DNA of 64,000 nt from Prinia subflava (taxonomy: Eukaryota > Chordata > Aves > Passeriformes > Cisticolidae). Under the pieces are notes generated by a model, which saw nothing but the letters and a program-made list of their open reading frames with translations, had not been told where the DNA came from and ran no database searches. Shown here one piece after another: positions 11,043 to 23,285 of the stretch. The stretch lies in NCBI RefSeq assembly GCF_021018805.1, contig NC_086248.1, positions 100,923,739-100,987,738 of the forward strand, read 5' to 3'. Each line of letters opens with the position of its first letter. Position 1 is the first letter of the stretch. A program made the position numbers and the translations under genes.

Positions 11043-14000
11043 TCCACATGACAGCACGCACCTGTGCACACGTTTGAAAATAGCGTAGTCATCCATGTGT
11101 AGGGGCACATTTATGTGAAGGTTATAAACCTTCTGATCAACCCAAAGGCAATTAAATCAAGTGTACTGCTGGGAAACATGGCCATGCTATTCTTGAGCAG
11201 CTCTGACTTGTACAGACACACTGCAGGTACTTCTGGTTCTGGGCTGCTTTCTGTGTCCTATGTTGTGGTGTCCAAAAGCCTATTTCTCCCTGTTTCTGAA
11301 TTCTGAATAGAAAAGTAGTGTCATTTATGGTGAACCAGAACCACAGCTTGGAGCTGAGGAAGAGGACACTGGAGGCAGTAAGTCAGTGAGGAAAAGAGCA
11401 TGCTTCGGTGCTCTTGCCTGAAGCTTTGCTGTTGTCACTAATTTCTGCCCTGCAGAAGGTTTAACTCCAGAGAAGATCCCGCCTCATCATCACCACATTG
11501 CTGTCATTGCTGCCACAGCTGCGTGGCAGTGCACAGTGCAGTAGGGTAGCACAAAATACAGCCGTGCAAAAATCTGTTCTACCCAAGGAGCACCATTTCT
11601 TGCTGTGGTTCAGTCAAATCCATTGCTCCTAAAAAAAGGATGCCCAAGAGAGGATCCCCAGTGATGTAACAGCATTGACAAAAATGGCCAGCAGAGGACA
11701 AGAGGACATTGCTGTGTACACAAGGGTTTTTACCACTAGTGAATGAAAATTTAATGAAATCATCAATTTGCAAAAATGTTTTGTTTTCATCTGACCTATA
11801 GAAAGAAAGTAGTTTTGACTACAAACCAAAACAGATACTTTTTTCATTATTATTTTCTATATTAGGCCTTTTGTTGCAATCAAGTCCCTTTCTGAGAGAA
11901 AACATGTCTGGGAGAGGACAAGTTATGGAATATTCACCAGAAGGGAGATAATTCTTTTCATTCAGTGCCTCCTCATTCTATGTTTAATATACAGCAAGGA
12001 ATTAATTTTGATCTGAGCAAGTAGTCTCTACAATTAGAGAATTCAGAAATTTTCCCTGATGAACTTACACAAAAGATATAACTTATTTAGTTTAGCTTTT
12101 AGAATTGCCATTTCCTGGTAGAAATTTGCAAATGCTGCTTACACCTACTGTATCATTATGTATTAAAAGAATCCATCCCAAATGCACTCCAGCAATATAA
12201 GAGTATCAGCTTTTGCCTGTGTCCATCCAGCTCTCATTTTTTCATATGAAATTGTGGGTCCCAGGCCTGCTTTGGTACAGAAAAACACTGCCTGATTTTT
12301 TTTTTCCAATTTTTTTCTTTCTTACTTGCTCCAGACAAATAAGAAAGTCAAGGAATAATTAAAGCACAGACTGGAACAAAAATAACCTCCTAGTAAACAA
12401 GTGTGCTCAAGCAAAATAAATGATAATTTATTTTACACGCAGAGATTAAAAGAGCTTGGCTTGTTCAGCTTCTCAAAACAACAGCTAAGAAGGGATATGA
12501 CTGTTCCCTATAAATATATCTGGGTATGTAAACATGAAGGGAGAGAAAAATTACTTAAGCAACCAGTAGAATATTGGCACAAGGACAAATGAGTACAAAC
12601 GAGCCATGAATTAATTACGGTGAGAAATTAGGATAAGTACCTGGAAGGAGAAGAGCTGCTTTCAGGCTATTTTATGGAAAAATGAGTTGCCCATTTGCTC
12701 TGTATTCAGCATGAAAAGAAGTTTATTGGTCTTATTCCTTTCTCAAACTTCAGGTGTGGGAATGTGTGGCTGTGCACACATTCTGACATGTACCCCATAA
12801 CACTAGAGAGCTATAAAGTTTACTTCATTTGGCATACAAAAAGGAAAAAATCAGTAAAAATCCTTATGCCATTTCATTTTTAGAAAACTACTTTTAGATT
12901 CTATTTCTATTTAGATTTCGTGTCTGTGGGTTCAGACACTTACTAACTTTTCCATTGTGGAGGACAATGACTAAGGAATCCCACATCATGAAAACCCCGC
13001 TCTGTCTACACGCTTCCCCCAAACTGAGAGCACAACTTTCCCCAAGAGGGAAAACTTGCTCTAATCCAAATATAAAACAATAAAAATTTTATCCTGGCAT
13101 ACCCAAGGGTTTATGCTCCCCCAGGAAGTGCAAGTCCTTGTTTTTCTCTACCATGAAGCATATTTGAGTGCTTATTTTTAACAACTAGGAAAATTAGGGA
13201 TTTTTTTTAAACAAATATTTCTTAAGCTCGATTTTTTTTTTATTCCCTACACACTTGTAAACTGTCTGTAAATGGATTTTTAAAATCACAGCATTCATCC
13301 TAGACCTCAAATTATTCACAAACATGTCCAATAAATAATTCTTGTTCTGCAGACTATTTGCAAAATGCATATTTTTCTGGAATTGAAAATTCATGCTATG
13401 CAGCTAATTAGCCTTCACAGAGGGCTTAAGCAAGCCTGTAGGATGCCTAGGGTTTCTCCCAGCTCTTGGCAGAGGGTTTCATTCCCCCTAACTGAATTTA
13501 CATTTCCAAACTATTTGGACCATTTTATCTGGAAATCATATCCCTCCTCCACCCTCAGCTTTCTACTTGTATCTCAGTACCTTACTTATTTGTTTTCGTC
13601 AATCTCTCCTAGAGTAATGAGATGCACTCCTGCTCCCTCACTAAATTAAAGCACACTTAAATCTTTATCTTAAAGACAGTTCAGAGAAACAAGTTAGCCA
13701 GCAAAAGAAAGTGGGTGTCTGCCATTCAGCTTTGTTGTTAGATGCCTTTTGAATTCAATTCTCTCCTTACTAACCTCTTTTAGCTTATTTTTCTTTATTT
13801 CTGCATACAGTGGGCATGTTTAGCTGTACAAAATTCAGATCTCTTGAAATGCAAAGAGACTTAGCCACTCTTTAGTATAACTATTATTCTTTCAATACCT
13901 ATTCCACTTATTGATAATACCTCATTAGGTTACAATGAAAAAATAAGATAGATAATTCATTAAAATTAGGAAAAATTTGTTCAGTTTAATTATCTTAGAA

Positions 14001-16066
14001 ATCACTCATGATCTTCAGATAAAAAATTCTCAATTTTACCTGCTAGGAGATACTAAACATCATATAAGAATGACTTTTGACTTTTTTCCCCCTCATAATT
14101 TTAATCAATATTTAGAAAATTTATTAGTCACCATCTTAATGCAAATTCTTTCAATTGTCAAAGTTTGCTAGAGCAACTTTGGCTTGAGTATTTTTGAAGA
14201 ATGTTTTGAGGAGTGACTTTGAGTGGAAAGCTCTGGGACCTGTCAGAAGTTCCAAATATGTTACACTTTCATTGTGTTAGCACTGTGAATATTTGGGTGA
14301 CAATCCCTTGAACAGATCACCAGTGCACTCTACTTTGGTCAGGGTTTAAAGCTACTGATGAATATTTGGAAGTATCACTGTCAGCCATGCTCAGTTGTGC
14401 ATACAAAGATGAACTCTTACTGTTCAGAGAAATCAGAGGTTCTGTCAAACAAGTAGCCATGTATCCATCTAACTGTCCTAACAAGAGCTATTGAATTTTT
14501 ATTTCAGAGAAAATAAATCACCTTTCAAATTGCCTGGGTCTATATCAAAACATTATTGCTGTCAAATCGGAGTCTTGCCTTGGTAAGAAAAGTAGGGCCA
14601 GAGAAACTGAGAAAGCTCTAGATTTAGGATCACCTTCTCAGCAGAGTGTGTTTACTGACAGTCCTAGAAATACTGGGCTGTTTTTAAAGACAGAACTGCT
14701 GACCAGCAAATCTCATCTAATTTCACCTAGCACTGAATACCTGCTTTTAAAGGTGCTACTTTAAGGCAGAAGCTTAGATCACCTGAACTATGTGATTACT
14801 GAGAAAGAGCAGATTGAGAGTGCACGGACTATACCTTGGTTTATTTCTGGAGCTGAAAAAGCTGCAATTTGTTATTTAGTTAAACTTGGCAGATTAATGA
14901 CCTATCAAATTAGGGATGGTGTACACTGCATCAAAGTCACAACCAACTTGTTCAGATCCCTTACTTATTAAATCAAATCCATAACCAAGCAAACCACACA
15001 CACTACTAGTGAAATACATTTCATGATCCACCACACTGAGCTGCTAATCAATATCTTCATCCCAACATTGGATTTCATTGTACTGAGCTCATGCAGGACA
15101 GCTGGGATAAGTTCCTTCGATGTAAATATGTTCTCCCTAAAAATATGTTCCACAGTTATGCATCATTCCTAAACTAATCTCTGGAAATAAAGTGCAACTC
15201 TCATTGATGGCTACCTAGATCATGAGAATATAGATTATAAACCCCAGGATATCCTCACTTTGAAACCAAATACAACATCACAAAATGTAAAATATATTTT
15301 GACAGGTTAAGCTCTCTGATCTGTATAGCACATGTATGCAGAGTTTGATGCCAAAAGATTTTAGGTGAGATGGAGAAGAATCAATATCCCCATACATAGC
15401 CAGCACAGAACTTCATACCTGTTGTCCTTGAAAGCTGAGCTCTGGAAGAACATTTTCCAGGATTAAAAAGTGAGGTGCAATATTAATACTGCAGGCTTGG
15501 TCTGACTCTTAATTTTTGATTTGGAGTCAAAGACAGGCAATTAATTTAAATTAGGTGGTATCAGAAGGGATGCTGCTGTAGCAGATTTCTCATCTGTTAA
15601 TTTAGAACTAGCAGCAATGGTATCCAGTCAAGTTTATTCCAATTTATGGGCATCTTCAGCCTTCTCCTCAGAAGGAAGATGAAATGTGGAATTGATCAGA
15701 CTTTTTCAATATTGCTTTTTCTTCTGCTTGTAATTTTGTGGCTCTTATTTCCAAATATCTGGAACACACAAACACAGGTGAAATGTATGTCAGAAGCAGT
15801 AAAATTCCAAGATTTCTAAAACTGACTAAGATCTGAGAATGCAGCGTAATGGTAGAATTTCTTTCCTTTTAATAATAAGATTTCTATAGTCTATAGCTGC
15901 GGATCCTTTTAGTTTGAGCATTTCTTACTATAAATATATCCTCACAGCTACAAGCATATGTCCCATTATTTGGAATGTGCTTGGATTTATTTTTTTCAAA
16001 ATTACATATCAGTTCAGATAATGAGTAATATTAGAAGTAAAAAAGTGGATAGTGACAGCCTTTTAA

Positions 16067-16117
16067 TTTGCATTTGATTTAGCAGACAGTAATTTGGATT
16101 CTGTATATGAGGTACAT
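16067..16117 (+). repeat. Dispersed 51-bp repeat, copy A
   Basis: Starts TTTGCATTTGATTTAGCAGA, identical over 20 bp to 19546-19565. Over 51 bp the two copies match at about 44 positions, and six of the seven differences are transitions. Flanks do not align. The pattern fits two decayed copies of one dispersed or locally duplicated sequence; I do not recognise the family. Confidence 0.6.
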
Positions 16118-16661
16118 GTCATTAGTTTTATAGAAAGTCACATCTATGTCCAAGGGTTTGGTCTACTGCTGAACAAAGTAACTTGCCTCAGCATCCTTCT
16201 CAAAAGATTGCTTGTCCTAATTTACTCCAGCACCCTCAGCAGACAACAAAAGCCTTACACAAGCAGTCTGGCACATTAAGAAACTATTTTTCTGACTTGA
16301 TGTTCATCTTTCAAATGCTATCTGATTTAATCCTGCCTGTAGAGCAGGTTTAAACATGCAACATTGCCAATAGCTCTGAGTCCCCTTTACTGACCTGGTT
16401 CCCTGAGTTGCTCTGCATCCCTCTTACATCTCCTCATATGAAGGAGATGGACTTTGCTTGGACAAAGCTGGAACCATTCCAGAATTCTAGTGCATGTCTT
16501 TTAGAGAAAAAGAGAAATGAGGCTGAAGGAAAGAGGGTCAAACTCTCATCACCAGTCCTGATTGCAGTTTAGGGGAAATCTAAGGCCACACATCTTGCTT
16601 GCCAGGAAAAGTGCAACAAACAAATATTCAGAGTAACCTTTTGTCCAGACTGAACCTCTTT

Positions 16662-16666
16662 AACAG
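16662..16666. repeat. Target-site duplication, left (AACAG)
   Basis: AACAG immediately before the TGTTGGGG start of the LTR, repeated at 17497-17501 directly after its ACA end. Five base pairs is the usual duplication for ERVL-type integration. Confidence 0.8.
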
Positions 16667-17496
16667 TGTTGGGGGTTAGATTTGGAGGGTTTTTCTTACA
16701 GAATTTTTCCCATAATTTTCCAGAAAACTAACTACTGAGTACTTATGGGTGCTTGAAGAAAACAAAGAAGTGGCCAAAGGAGCATGTAGCACTGGACTAC
16801 ACCATTTTTTGGTCTATGGGAGTTTTCTCTCAGAGGTGAAAAGATACCTTGAAGTTTGGGGGCAGGTAAAGGACAGGGGTGGGGGCAGGTACTCTCGCTC
16901 TTGCTCTCATCATCGGAGAGAGGACGGTCAGCTGTTGCTTGCTGTGGGAGGAGTTCACTGTCACCAGCTTGTCTGGTCCTGGGAAATCTACCATCATCTT
17001 CTTGGGTGCTCAGGAACTCTGAGCTCGCCTCCCCTGCCCTGATGGGCCGGCCCTGTCTCACCGCTGCTGCTTCTTCAGCACTGCTTTGAGGCTTTCTGCT
17101 ACTCTGTAGCCCCCCACTGTCCTGCCCTGCCGGGACATCCCTGCCTTCTGGCTACCATCGCGGAGCTTCTGGTCTCATCCACCAGCCTGGGATTTTCCAC
17201 CGTTCCAGCTTGGTGCTCTCAAAGTCCTGTCAGGCCACTGAGATCAGACCCTCTGGGCTTTGTGAAGCAAAGCCCCTCGAGGTTCCTGGTTCTGTTTATT
17301 ATTAATGCTGTAGTTGTTGTTTTGCCTTGTTAAACATACTAGTAAAGATCTGTTATTCCTATCCCCGTATCTTTGCCTGAGAGCCCACTTAATTTTCAAA
17401 ATTATAATAATTTGGTGGGAGGGGGTTGAATTCTCCATCCCATCCCAAGGGAGGCCCTGCCCTCCTTAGCAGACACCTGCCTTTCAAACTAAGACA
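16667..17496 (+). mobile_element. Solo ERV LTR with 5-bp target duplication
   Basis: An 830-bp element starts TGTTGGGGGTTAG, ends CAAACTAAGACA, and is bracketed by AACAG on both sides. The TG...CA ends and the 5-bp duplication show a solo LTR left after recombination of a provirus; five bases favour an ERVL-like class. Orientation is plus: a GC- and CpG-richer U3 occupies roughly the first 600 bp, an AGTAAAG poly(A)-like signal lies at 17341-17347, and the stretch CTTTGCCTGAGAGCCC that follows is typical of the U5 of avian LTRs as I know them. The open frames inside (up to 109 codons) are by-products of higher GC. There is no gag, pol or env sequence next to it. The consensus name needs a repeat library. 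Confidence 0.88.
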
Positions 17497-17501
17497 AACA
17501 G
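17497..17501. repeat. Target-site duplication, right (AACAG)
   Basis: Second copy of the 5-bp duplication, directly after the LTR end. Confidence 0.8.
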
Positions 17502-18205
17502 GTAGACTGACTCAGAAGAAATAGAATTAAACTCTCTGTGCCACTCTTATTCTGCCCCAGGCAACAGAATACCAAAACCCAATCTGGGAATTCCTAATGC
17601 TTCCTGTAAAGACAGGGTTTGGTTTTACAAGAAGGCAACAAAGGTACCATAGCAAACTGATATTGCTTTGAGGCACTAATTTTCCCAAATTCTTCTAAAG
17701 AATTTGCCTTTACTGTGGCACTAAATTGACTAAGATTTATTACATTCTCCCAGCAATTTCTTTAATGTGCCTTCAGAGCATAATGTAAAAATTGAGCAGG
17801 CAGAAGAGTCTGCTCCAGGGCTGCACACAAACAGATGTCTGGCAGTATCCTTCCAAGCCCCCATCCCCTGTTGGAAATATCAAAGCTGCAATGTCCACTG
17901 GACAAGACAGTCAAAGTCACCTCTCCTCAGCAAGGACAGCAGGACACAATTTTCATGGAGCAGGTCCAACAATAATAACATCATCCCCAAATTAGGCTCT
18001 TGGGTAGCAAGGCAAACAGCCAAGTGGATACAAACATTATGGAGATAAAATTTCACAATTATGACCCACTGCTAGTTTCAGAGGGAGTGAGATCACCATC
18101 CAAAATTTCTATGAGAGGTGTTTTTATATCCAAAGAGAGTGTGAATTTCTTAGAGATTAGGGAAACGTTCTAAAAAACACTCAGTTACCTAGAGGACCTA
18201 CTATT

Positions 18206-18285
18206 AAAAAAAAAACAAACCAAACCAAACCAAACAAAAACAAAAACAACAAAAAACCCAACCAAACAAAAAAAAACCCCCACAC
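18206..18285. repeat. A/C-rich tract with (AAACC)n
   Basis: Ten A, then AAACC units, AAAAAC units, and a final A9 plus C5. Confidence 0.9.
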
Positions 18286-19545
18286 CTTTACTACCTAATG
18301 ATCCAACCTGTTTTAAAAAATACATATTATACTGCAATATTTCATACATACTGTCAAAATAACTCAGCTATCCTCCATGCCAATGCTGGGAAAGATACCT
18401 TCTATACAAAAGCATGCATGCAAACAGATTTATTGGATAGTCTAATCAGCTCAGAGGAAAGAGAAAGTGTTCCTCCCTTAAATGACAGTTTAGATAAGGA
18501 AACCACATGCATAAAAGTGATCCTGGTGAAGGACTGAAATTACAAATCAAATAAGCAGGAAAGGATTCATTACATTGTGTATTAAAGAGAAACTTGCTAT
18601 CAAATTATCAGGTAGATGACAGATGTACTTAATTGACCTAATATTTGGGAATATTTCTTCTGTGATTTTTAAACTGGCTTTGGGAATTGAATCTTAGAAG
18701 ATCTTTTATATATCATGCAATTTTTCTGCAGCAGTCTTATTTTATTATGTATTTTTTTAAGCATGTGTTTATTTTTATGAATGGTACGATTTCAAAAGAA
18801 TTGGTGACATAAAAACCTCACACTTCTTGAACTCTCAACTCTTAAGCATGAATGAGGACAGTAGAACACAGCTCAGAATAAAAAGATAGATAAATAGTTG
18901 ATATACTGAATTTTACACAGGTTTGTAGAGTTCAGTAGGAACAATTCCTGGATGACCCTTCTTCTCAAGTTTAACCACTTAGGTGCTGTTTTTAAAGAAA
19001 AGCTTCTTGCAGAAAGCTTAAATAGTGATGCCACAAACACCTTAAAACTGTACTGTAGAGCTACGGGAAATTTTGATCTGAAAGGCAAGCCTCTTCATTA
19101 TACTCTCTGAATTCAATTAAAAAGTAATAAAGAATCCTCCTAGTGCATTCTATACAAATACAGACTAAAGGAAAAATGAAATTGCAGTGTTCTGGTGTTT
19201 TAAGACTACAATACTAGGTTGGCTTAAATTGAGCAAGTGAATATTTAGGTACAGTTATTCAAAATATATTGTTGCCTTTCCAAGTTATTAAGAGTTAAAA
19301 AAGATGTATCAGACAGTCTTAGAACCACACTAAGCTGCTTTAGGTTATCTCTAGAGACAAGTGAAAGATAAATATTAATATTTTAGCATATGTACACCTG
19401 TAAATAAATAATATAGTTACCCTTGTATGTAAAAGAGCTCTATATTTGAACAAAAATCATTTAAAAGCAGGTGACTTTTGGGTTCTGAATGTATTTTATT
19501 TAATATTGATTTGCTTTTCTAGGGAATGTACTTGTTCCACTGCTT

Positions 19546-19596
19546 TTTGCATTTGATTTAGCAGATGGTAATTTTGATTCCGTATGTGAGGTGTAT
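19546..19596 (+). repeat. Dispersed 51-bp repeat, copy B
   Basis: Partner of 16067-16117, with the same 20-bp start and same orientation, 3.48 kb away on the other side of the solo LTR. Similarity fades within a few bases on both sides. Confidence 0.6.
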
Positions 19597-20091
19597 TGCA
19601 TGGTAGGTAAAATGGCTGAAAAATAGGGAATTCAACTGAATAGGAAGTATTCAGGAAGGATTTCATTTCCCAATTCAACGTCTATTTAAAATATTCTTGT
19701 TCAAGGGGGGAAAAAAAGTTTTTTAGTATGTCCTGTTGATCTCATCACCAGCTTTCTTTTGAGATACAGTCATACACAGTAAATATTTAATTACAATATT
19801 TGCTCAGTTTTTCTCTATATATTTTAATGTTTCATCCATTCAAAATAATTTTAAATTGGGAGACAAGTCACTTGGGTTCCATTATTGACTCAGGAGAAAC
19901 CTGCAGTCACATTCACAATAGAGTGTGGGATTCCTGTTACAGGGGTGGGAAATCTACAAAGACATCCTCCCTGCTGAAGCCCACCTTCAGGGGAGGTGAG
20001 AGATGCCAGCGCCGTCCCCCTTTGCTTTGCACCAGCACACCAAAAGTGCAATCACACAGCTGACAACAGAACAAAAAGGAAGAAGTTTCTC

Positions 20092-20258
20092 TCTTTTTGA
20101 GAGATTGTGGAACGTCCATCCATACTCAAAAGGCAAAGGAACATGGTCCTGGGAAACCTGTTCTAGATGTGCTTGCTCAAGCAGGGGAGTTGGACCAGAG
20201 GATCCACCGAGATCCCTCCCAGCTCCCTCCCAGCTCAGCCATTTTGTGTGATTCTGAG
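20092..20258 (+). mobile_element. CR1 LINE, 5'-truncated 3' end
   Basis: The stretch carries the landmarks of the avian CR1 3' untranslated end in order: a GAGATTGTGGA-type start, CATCC...ACTCAAAAGGC, GGACATGGTCCTGG-like (here GGAACATGGTCCTGGG), TTCTAGATGTGC, AGCAGGGGAGTTGGACCAGA, CTCCCAGCTC and a final ATTTTGTGTGATTCTG. The octamer pair at the end is the family's 3' signature, which stands in place of a poly(A) tail. No target duplication is expected. Only the last ~165 bp survive, with no reverse-transcriptase sequence recognised upstream. A short internal duplication of CTCCCAGCTC lies near 20216-20235. CR1 is the dominant LINE in birds and reptiles, so this supports the host assignment. 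Confidence 0.93.
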
Positions 20259-21330
20259 CTTTGGTCTGACTCCTAAAAGAGTCAAACCCAGCCCTTGATG
20301 CCTGCTGGCAAGGATTCTTGGGCAAGGGATGATCCCAAAACCTTCCCATAGGATTTATCACCAAACAACTTGTGCCCAGTCAGACACAGTCAGAAGAAAA
20401 AAAGGATCATTTCAGCACAAACATCAGCTGCAGGGCTAGGGGTGCCTGGCCCACGAGTCACAGGGGTTCAGCTGCTGATAGGAAATCAGCTGTTGCAACA
20501 ACAGAGCGAGAAAGCACTGATGAACCCACAAAGGTGGGATTTTGTGTGCTTTGGTTCCCTGTCTTTGGGGAAAACAGTTGAAGAAGAGCTTTTGCTGGCT
20601 AGAACTTCAGAGAAAGAGGGATTCTTAGAGAAGAGAAAAAATGGTCAAGAATAGGAGGAAAACAAAACCATCAGGGCAGAAAATAGCATTTAAGAGAGAT
20701 GTCTCTGAAGAGACATTGGGTCAAAGGCCAAAACATTCTAGGTCCAACAAAAGGATGTGGACTAGGAGGGCATCCCTCTACAGGAAGGTCAAGATGACAC
20801 AAGCTGATTTATAAGCCCAGAAGCAGTGAAAAACATAACAAAATGCTTGTAAGTAAACAACAGGGAAAGATTAAATGTTTCCTTTAACCTCCTCAAACTA
20901 CGTTAACATGGTTTCTGAGTGAAATTACACTGCTCGAAGTGAAGCAGGTCACCCCAAGATATTTCATGAGCCAAATCCAAGGTATCCCAAGTTGTTTTAA
21001 TAATATAAAAGTGTTTATAGTCTGATGAAAACAGTTTTATCTCTGTACCGTAAAAAACCCCACACAATGTTTGAAAGAGCAAATGCAGTGTTTGATGCAT
21101 ATTGCTCTGGGAAACCTGAGAAGAGCCCAGGGGAGAGTGGAAAAGCAGCAGTGATGAGAAGTGCACACAGTTATTGTAGTACAGAACACCAAAGCTATTT
21201 AAGAAGGCAAGTAAAAGCTGTAGCAGACAAACCTGGAGGTTATGACAGCAGTCTTGGACTTGGAAAATAGGTTTTCCAGGAAGCTCCAAGTGCACATATC
21301 ATGATTTGGAGGCAGAACAAAACCCATAGA

Positions 21331-21359
21331 AAGGAAAAAAGAAAAAAAAAAAAAAAAAA
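21331..21359. repeat. A-rich run ending in A18
   Basis: A6, G, then 18 uninterrupted A. Confidence 0.9.
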
Positions 21360-22732
21360 GTTGGGGGGAAGATAAAAGCCAGAAAAGAAAAACATCAAGA
21401 TTTGGTCCTTTCAGGTCAAATGCTATGCTTGTCATGCCTGAGTTCCCTTCAACACTACCATTTCAAGGAGAGATAAAGATAAAAAACACTTCAGTAGGCA
21501 ATATGAGTACAAATCTGAAAAATGGCTCAGATCCAGGTTTTCAAAGATATATATGGACAGAATAGCTACATTTAAAAAATAAATCAGGTATAAAATGCTT
21601 TCATATCTCCCTTTTAAATTTGTCAATGCCATGTAGGTGATTTTCAAAGTCTTGCTAAAAGCCCAGCTATATCTTTAAGTATTGAAGTACCTTGGATAAC
21701 ATGGGCCAACATCCCTTAGAATCTTTCCAAAATGGAATGCAATTTCTTGTGTTACTGGGTTAGCAATTTTAATCCTTCCTGTGTCAAGATAGAGGGCCAA
21801 AAGCAGAGTTTAAAATAATGGTATATTCCAGTTTCGGAACTCCATGTAAATAAACAGAACCTTCAAGAAATACTACTTGTTTTGAAATTTCCACCAGGAA
21901 ATTAAGTAAAGTGTACTTAAATGATGAAGAAATAAAAAATGTGCAATTTATTAAATATGCTTCATGATGTTAAATTATGCAAGCTGATAGTGGAATAATA
22001 AAAATGCATCCCTCCCAAAGGTTTCTCCCCTAAACATCCCCAAATAAGTCCTATACAATCCAAAACTGATTTTCGCCTGCATCCCAAAATATGCCCATGG
22101 CCCAGTGATGGGCCTGGAAGCAGCTGTCTGGGTATTATTTGGTCCCCTCCTCTTGCCATCATCTCTCTGAGCTCCAGTGTGGGTGTACAGAAGAGTTTTT
22201 ACCTCATAACCTAGCAGATACCTTGAATAAATGTAACCTGAAATGTAATTATGCTTGACAACACAGACACAAAGGTCCAGTAAAGAACATTATAAAGTCA
22301 TATCAACTTTGGCTGCAAAATTATTTAATTGTATTTTTTTACTAATATTCTAAAAATGTCTGCATGGAGAAGTATTTAAATTGTCACAAGGATAAATAGG
22401 TGTTATGCATGTGCACATGTGCTCTTGTATTCCTCCTGTATCCCTGGGAGGCTTTATTATTGCCCTAGCCTGATAGTCACAGCAGAGACACCCACAAGTT
22501 TTCTGAAGTTCCCAGATGGAACTACTCTCAGCACTCCCAGAACCACAGCAGTCAGGTCATCACATTTTCAGCATAAGTATTGTTCTTCCATATTTCTGAT
22601 TAATGCATTTTGCTTTATTTTTCACTCTATCAATTACCTACAATTTAAACTTGTTATCAAATCAATACAAGCCTTTCCAGTGTTCATTATTAAGCTCTCA
22701 AATGCTTTTCCTTACTTATCTTTTTTTCTCTG

Positions 22733-22770
22733 TCTTCCTTAGATATATTAATCTTCCTTAGGTATATTTT
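22733..22770. repeat. 19-bp tandem duplication
   Basis: TCTTCCTTAGATATATT at 22733 and TCTTCCTTAGGTATATT at 22752: one 19-bp unit twice, with one clear difference in the aligned core. Confidence 0.75.
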
Positions 22771-23167
22771 GGAAGTACACTGTAAAGGCCCTTACATACA
22801 ACATAATTATTTTTCAAAGCTTACATTTAAACTACCTTTCTTTACAGTACTAAGTAAAAATGCTTGTAGCTGTAAATCCCAGAAAAACTTTGAAAAACTT
22901 CTGTGTCCCAGTTAGATCACCCAGGTCACCTACAGATTTCATGATCACAGATACATCTTCATAAGTAAGTGACAACCATGACATATTTCTGTGATGGGCC
23001 ACTCCCTTGGCTTGTGTGTTGGTCATTCAGGTGAAGTTAATTAAAGTTAATACACTTCAGCCATATTCCACAATGAGTTTAAAGAAGATATAATGTTTTT
23101 GATACACATAGAAAACATTTAGTCTGGAATATATCATTGCAGTGACATTGCAATGACACTAAAGTTG

Positions 23168-23285
23168 TATATATAAAAGTATATACAAAGCATTATATAT
23201 GAGCATATATAATTATATATATTTATATATATATATACATAAATAATGTGTATATAATGTAATGTGAAATATTTATACATATGGA
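23168..23285. repeat. (TA)n-rich microsatellite region
   Basis: About 120 bp of alternating TA/TATG/TGTA blocks, including 13-14 bp of pure TA near 23225-23237. Confidence 0.85.

Larger units (their letters stand above)
7195..16066. other. Long non-coding stretch, no gene seen
   Basis: Nearly 9 kb of unique AT-rich DNA. Open frames do not exceed 103 codons, and none has a recognisable domain or matching splice context. At 7590-8030 TAAT-core motifs are frequent, including the palindrome GCTAATTAGC at 7598-7607, which suits a homeodomain dimer, but such motifs are common in AT-rich DNA. Simple repeats in this stretch are listed separately. Confidence 0.6.
17502..20091. other. Non-coding stretch, no gene seen
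   Basis: Unique AT-rich DNA with an A/C-rich tract and copy B of the 51-bp dispersed repeat, both listed. Open frames reach about 125 codons (19987-20364, minus) where GC rises next to the CR1; none is recognisable. Confidence 0.6.

Noticed and set aside
16857..16890. G-quadruplex candidate in the LTR U3
   Set aside because: Only three runs of three or more G are present within reach; other runs are GG, so the usual four-run pattern is not met.
16732..17089. Overlapping frames of 77-109 codons on both strands
   Set aside because: They lie inside the U3 of the solo LTR; LTRs of this type do not encode proteins.
18206..18285. (AAACC)n tract as interstitial telomere repeat
   Set aside because: Vertebrate telomere repeat is CCCTAA/TTAGGG; the units here are AAACC/AAAAC and fit the A/C-rich low-complexity class seen elsewhere in the window.
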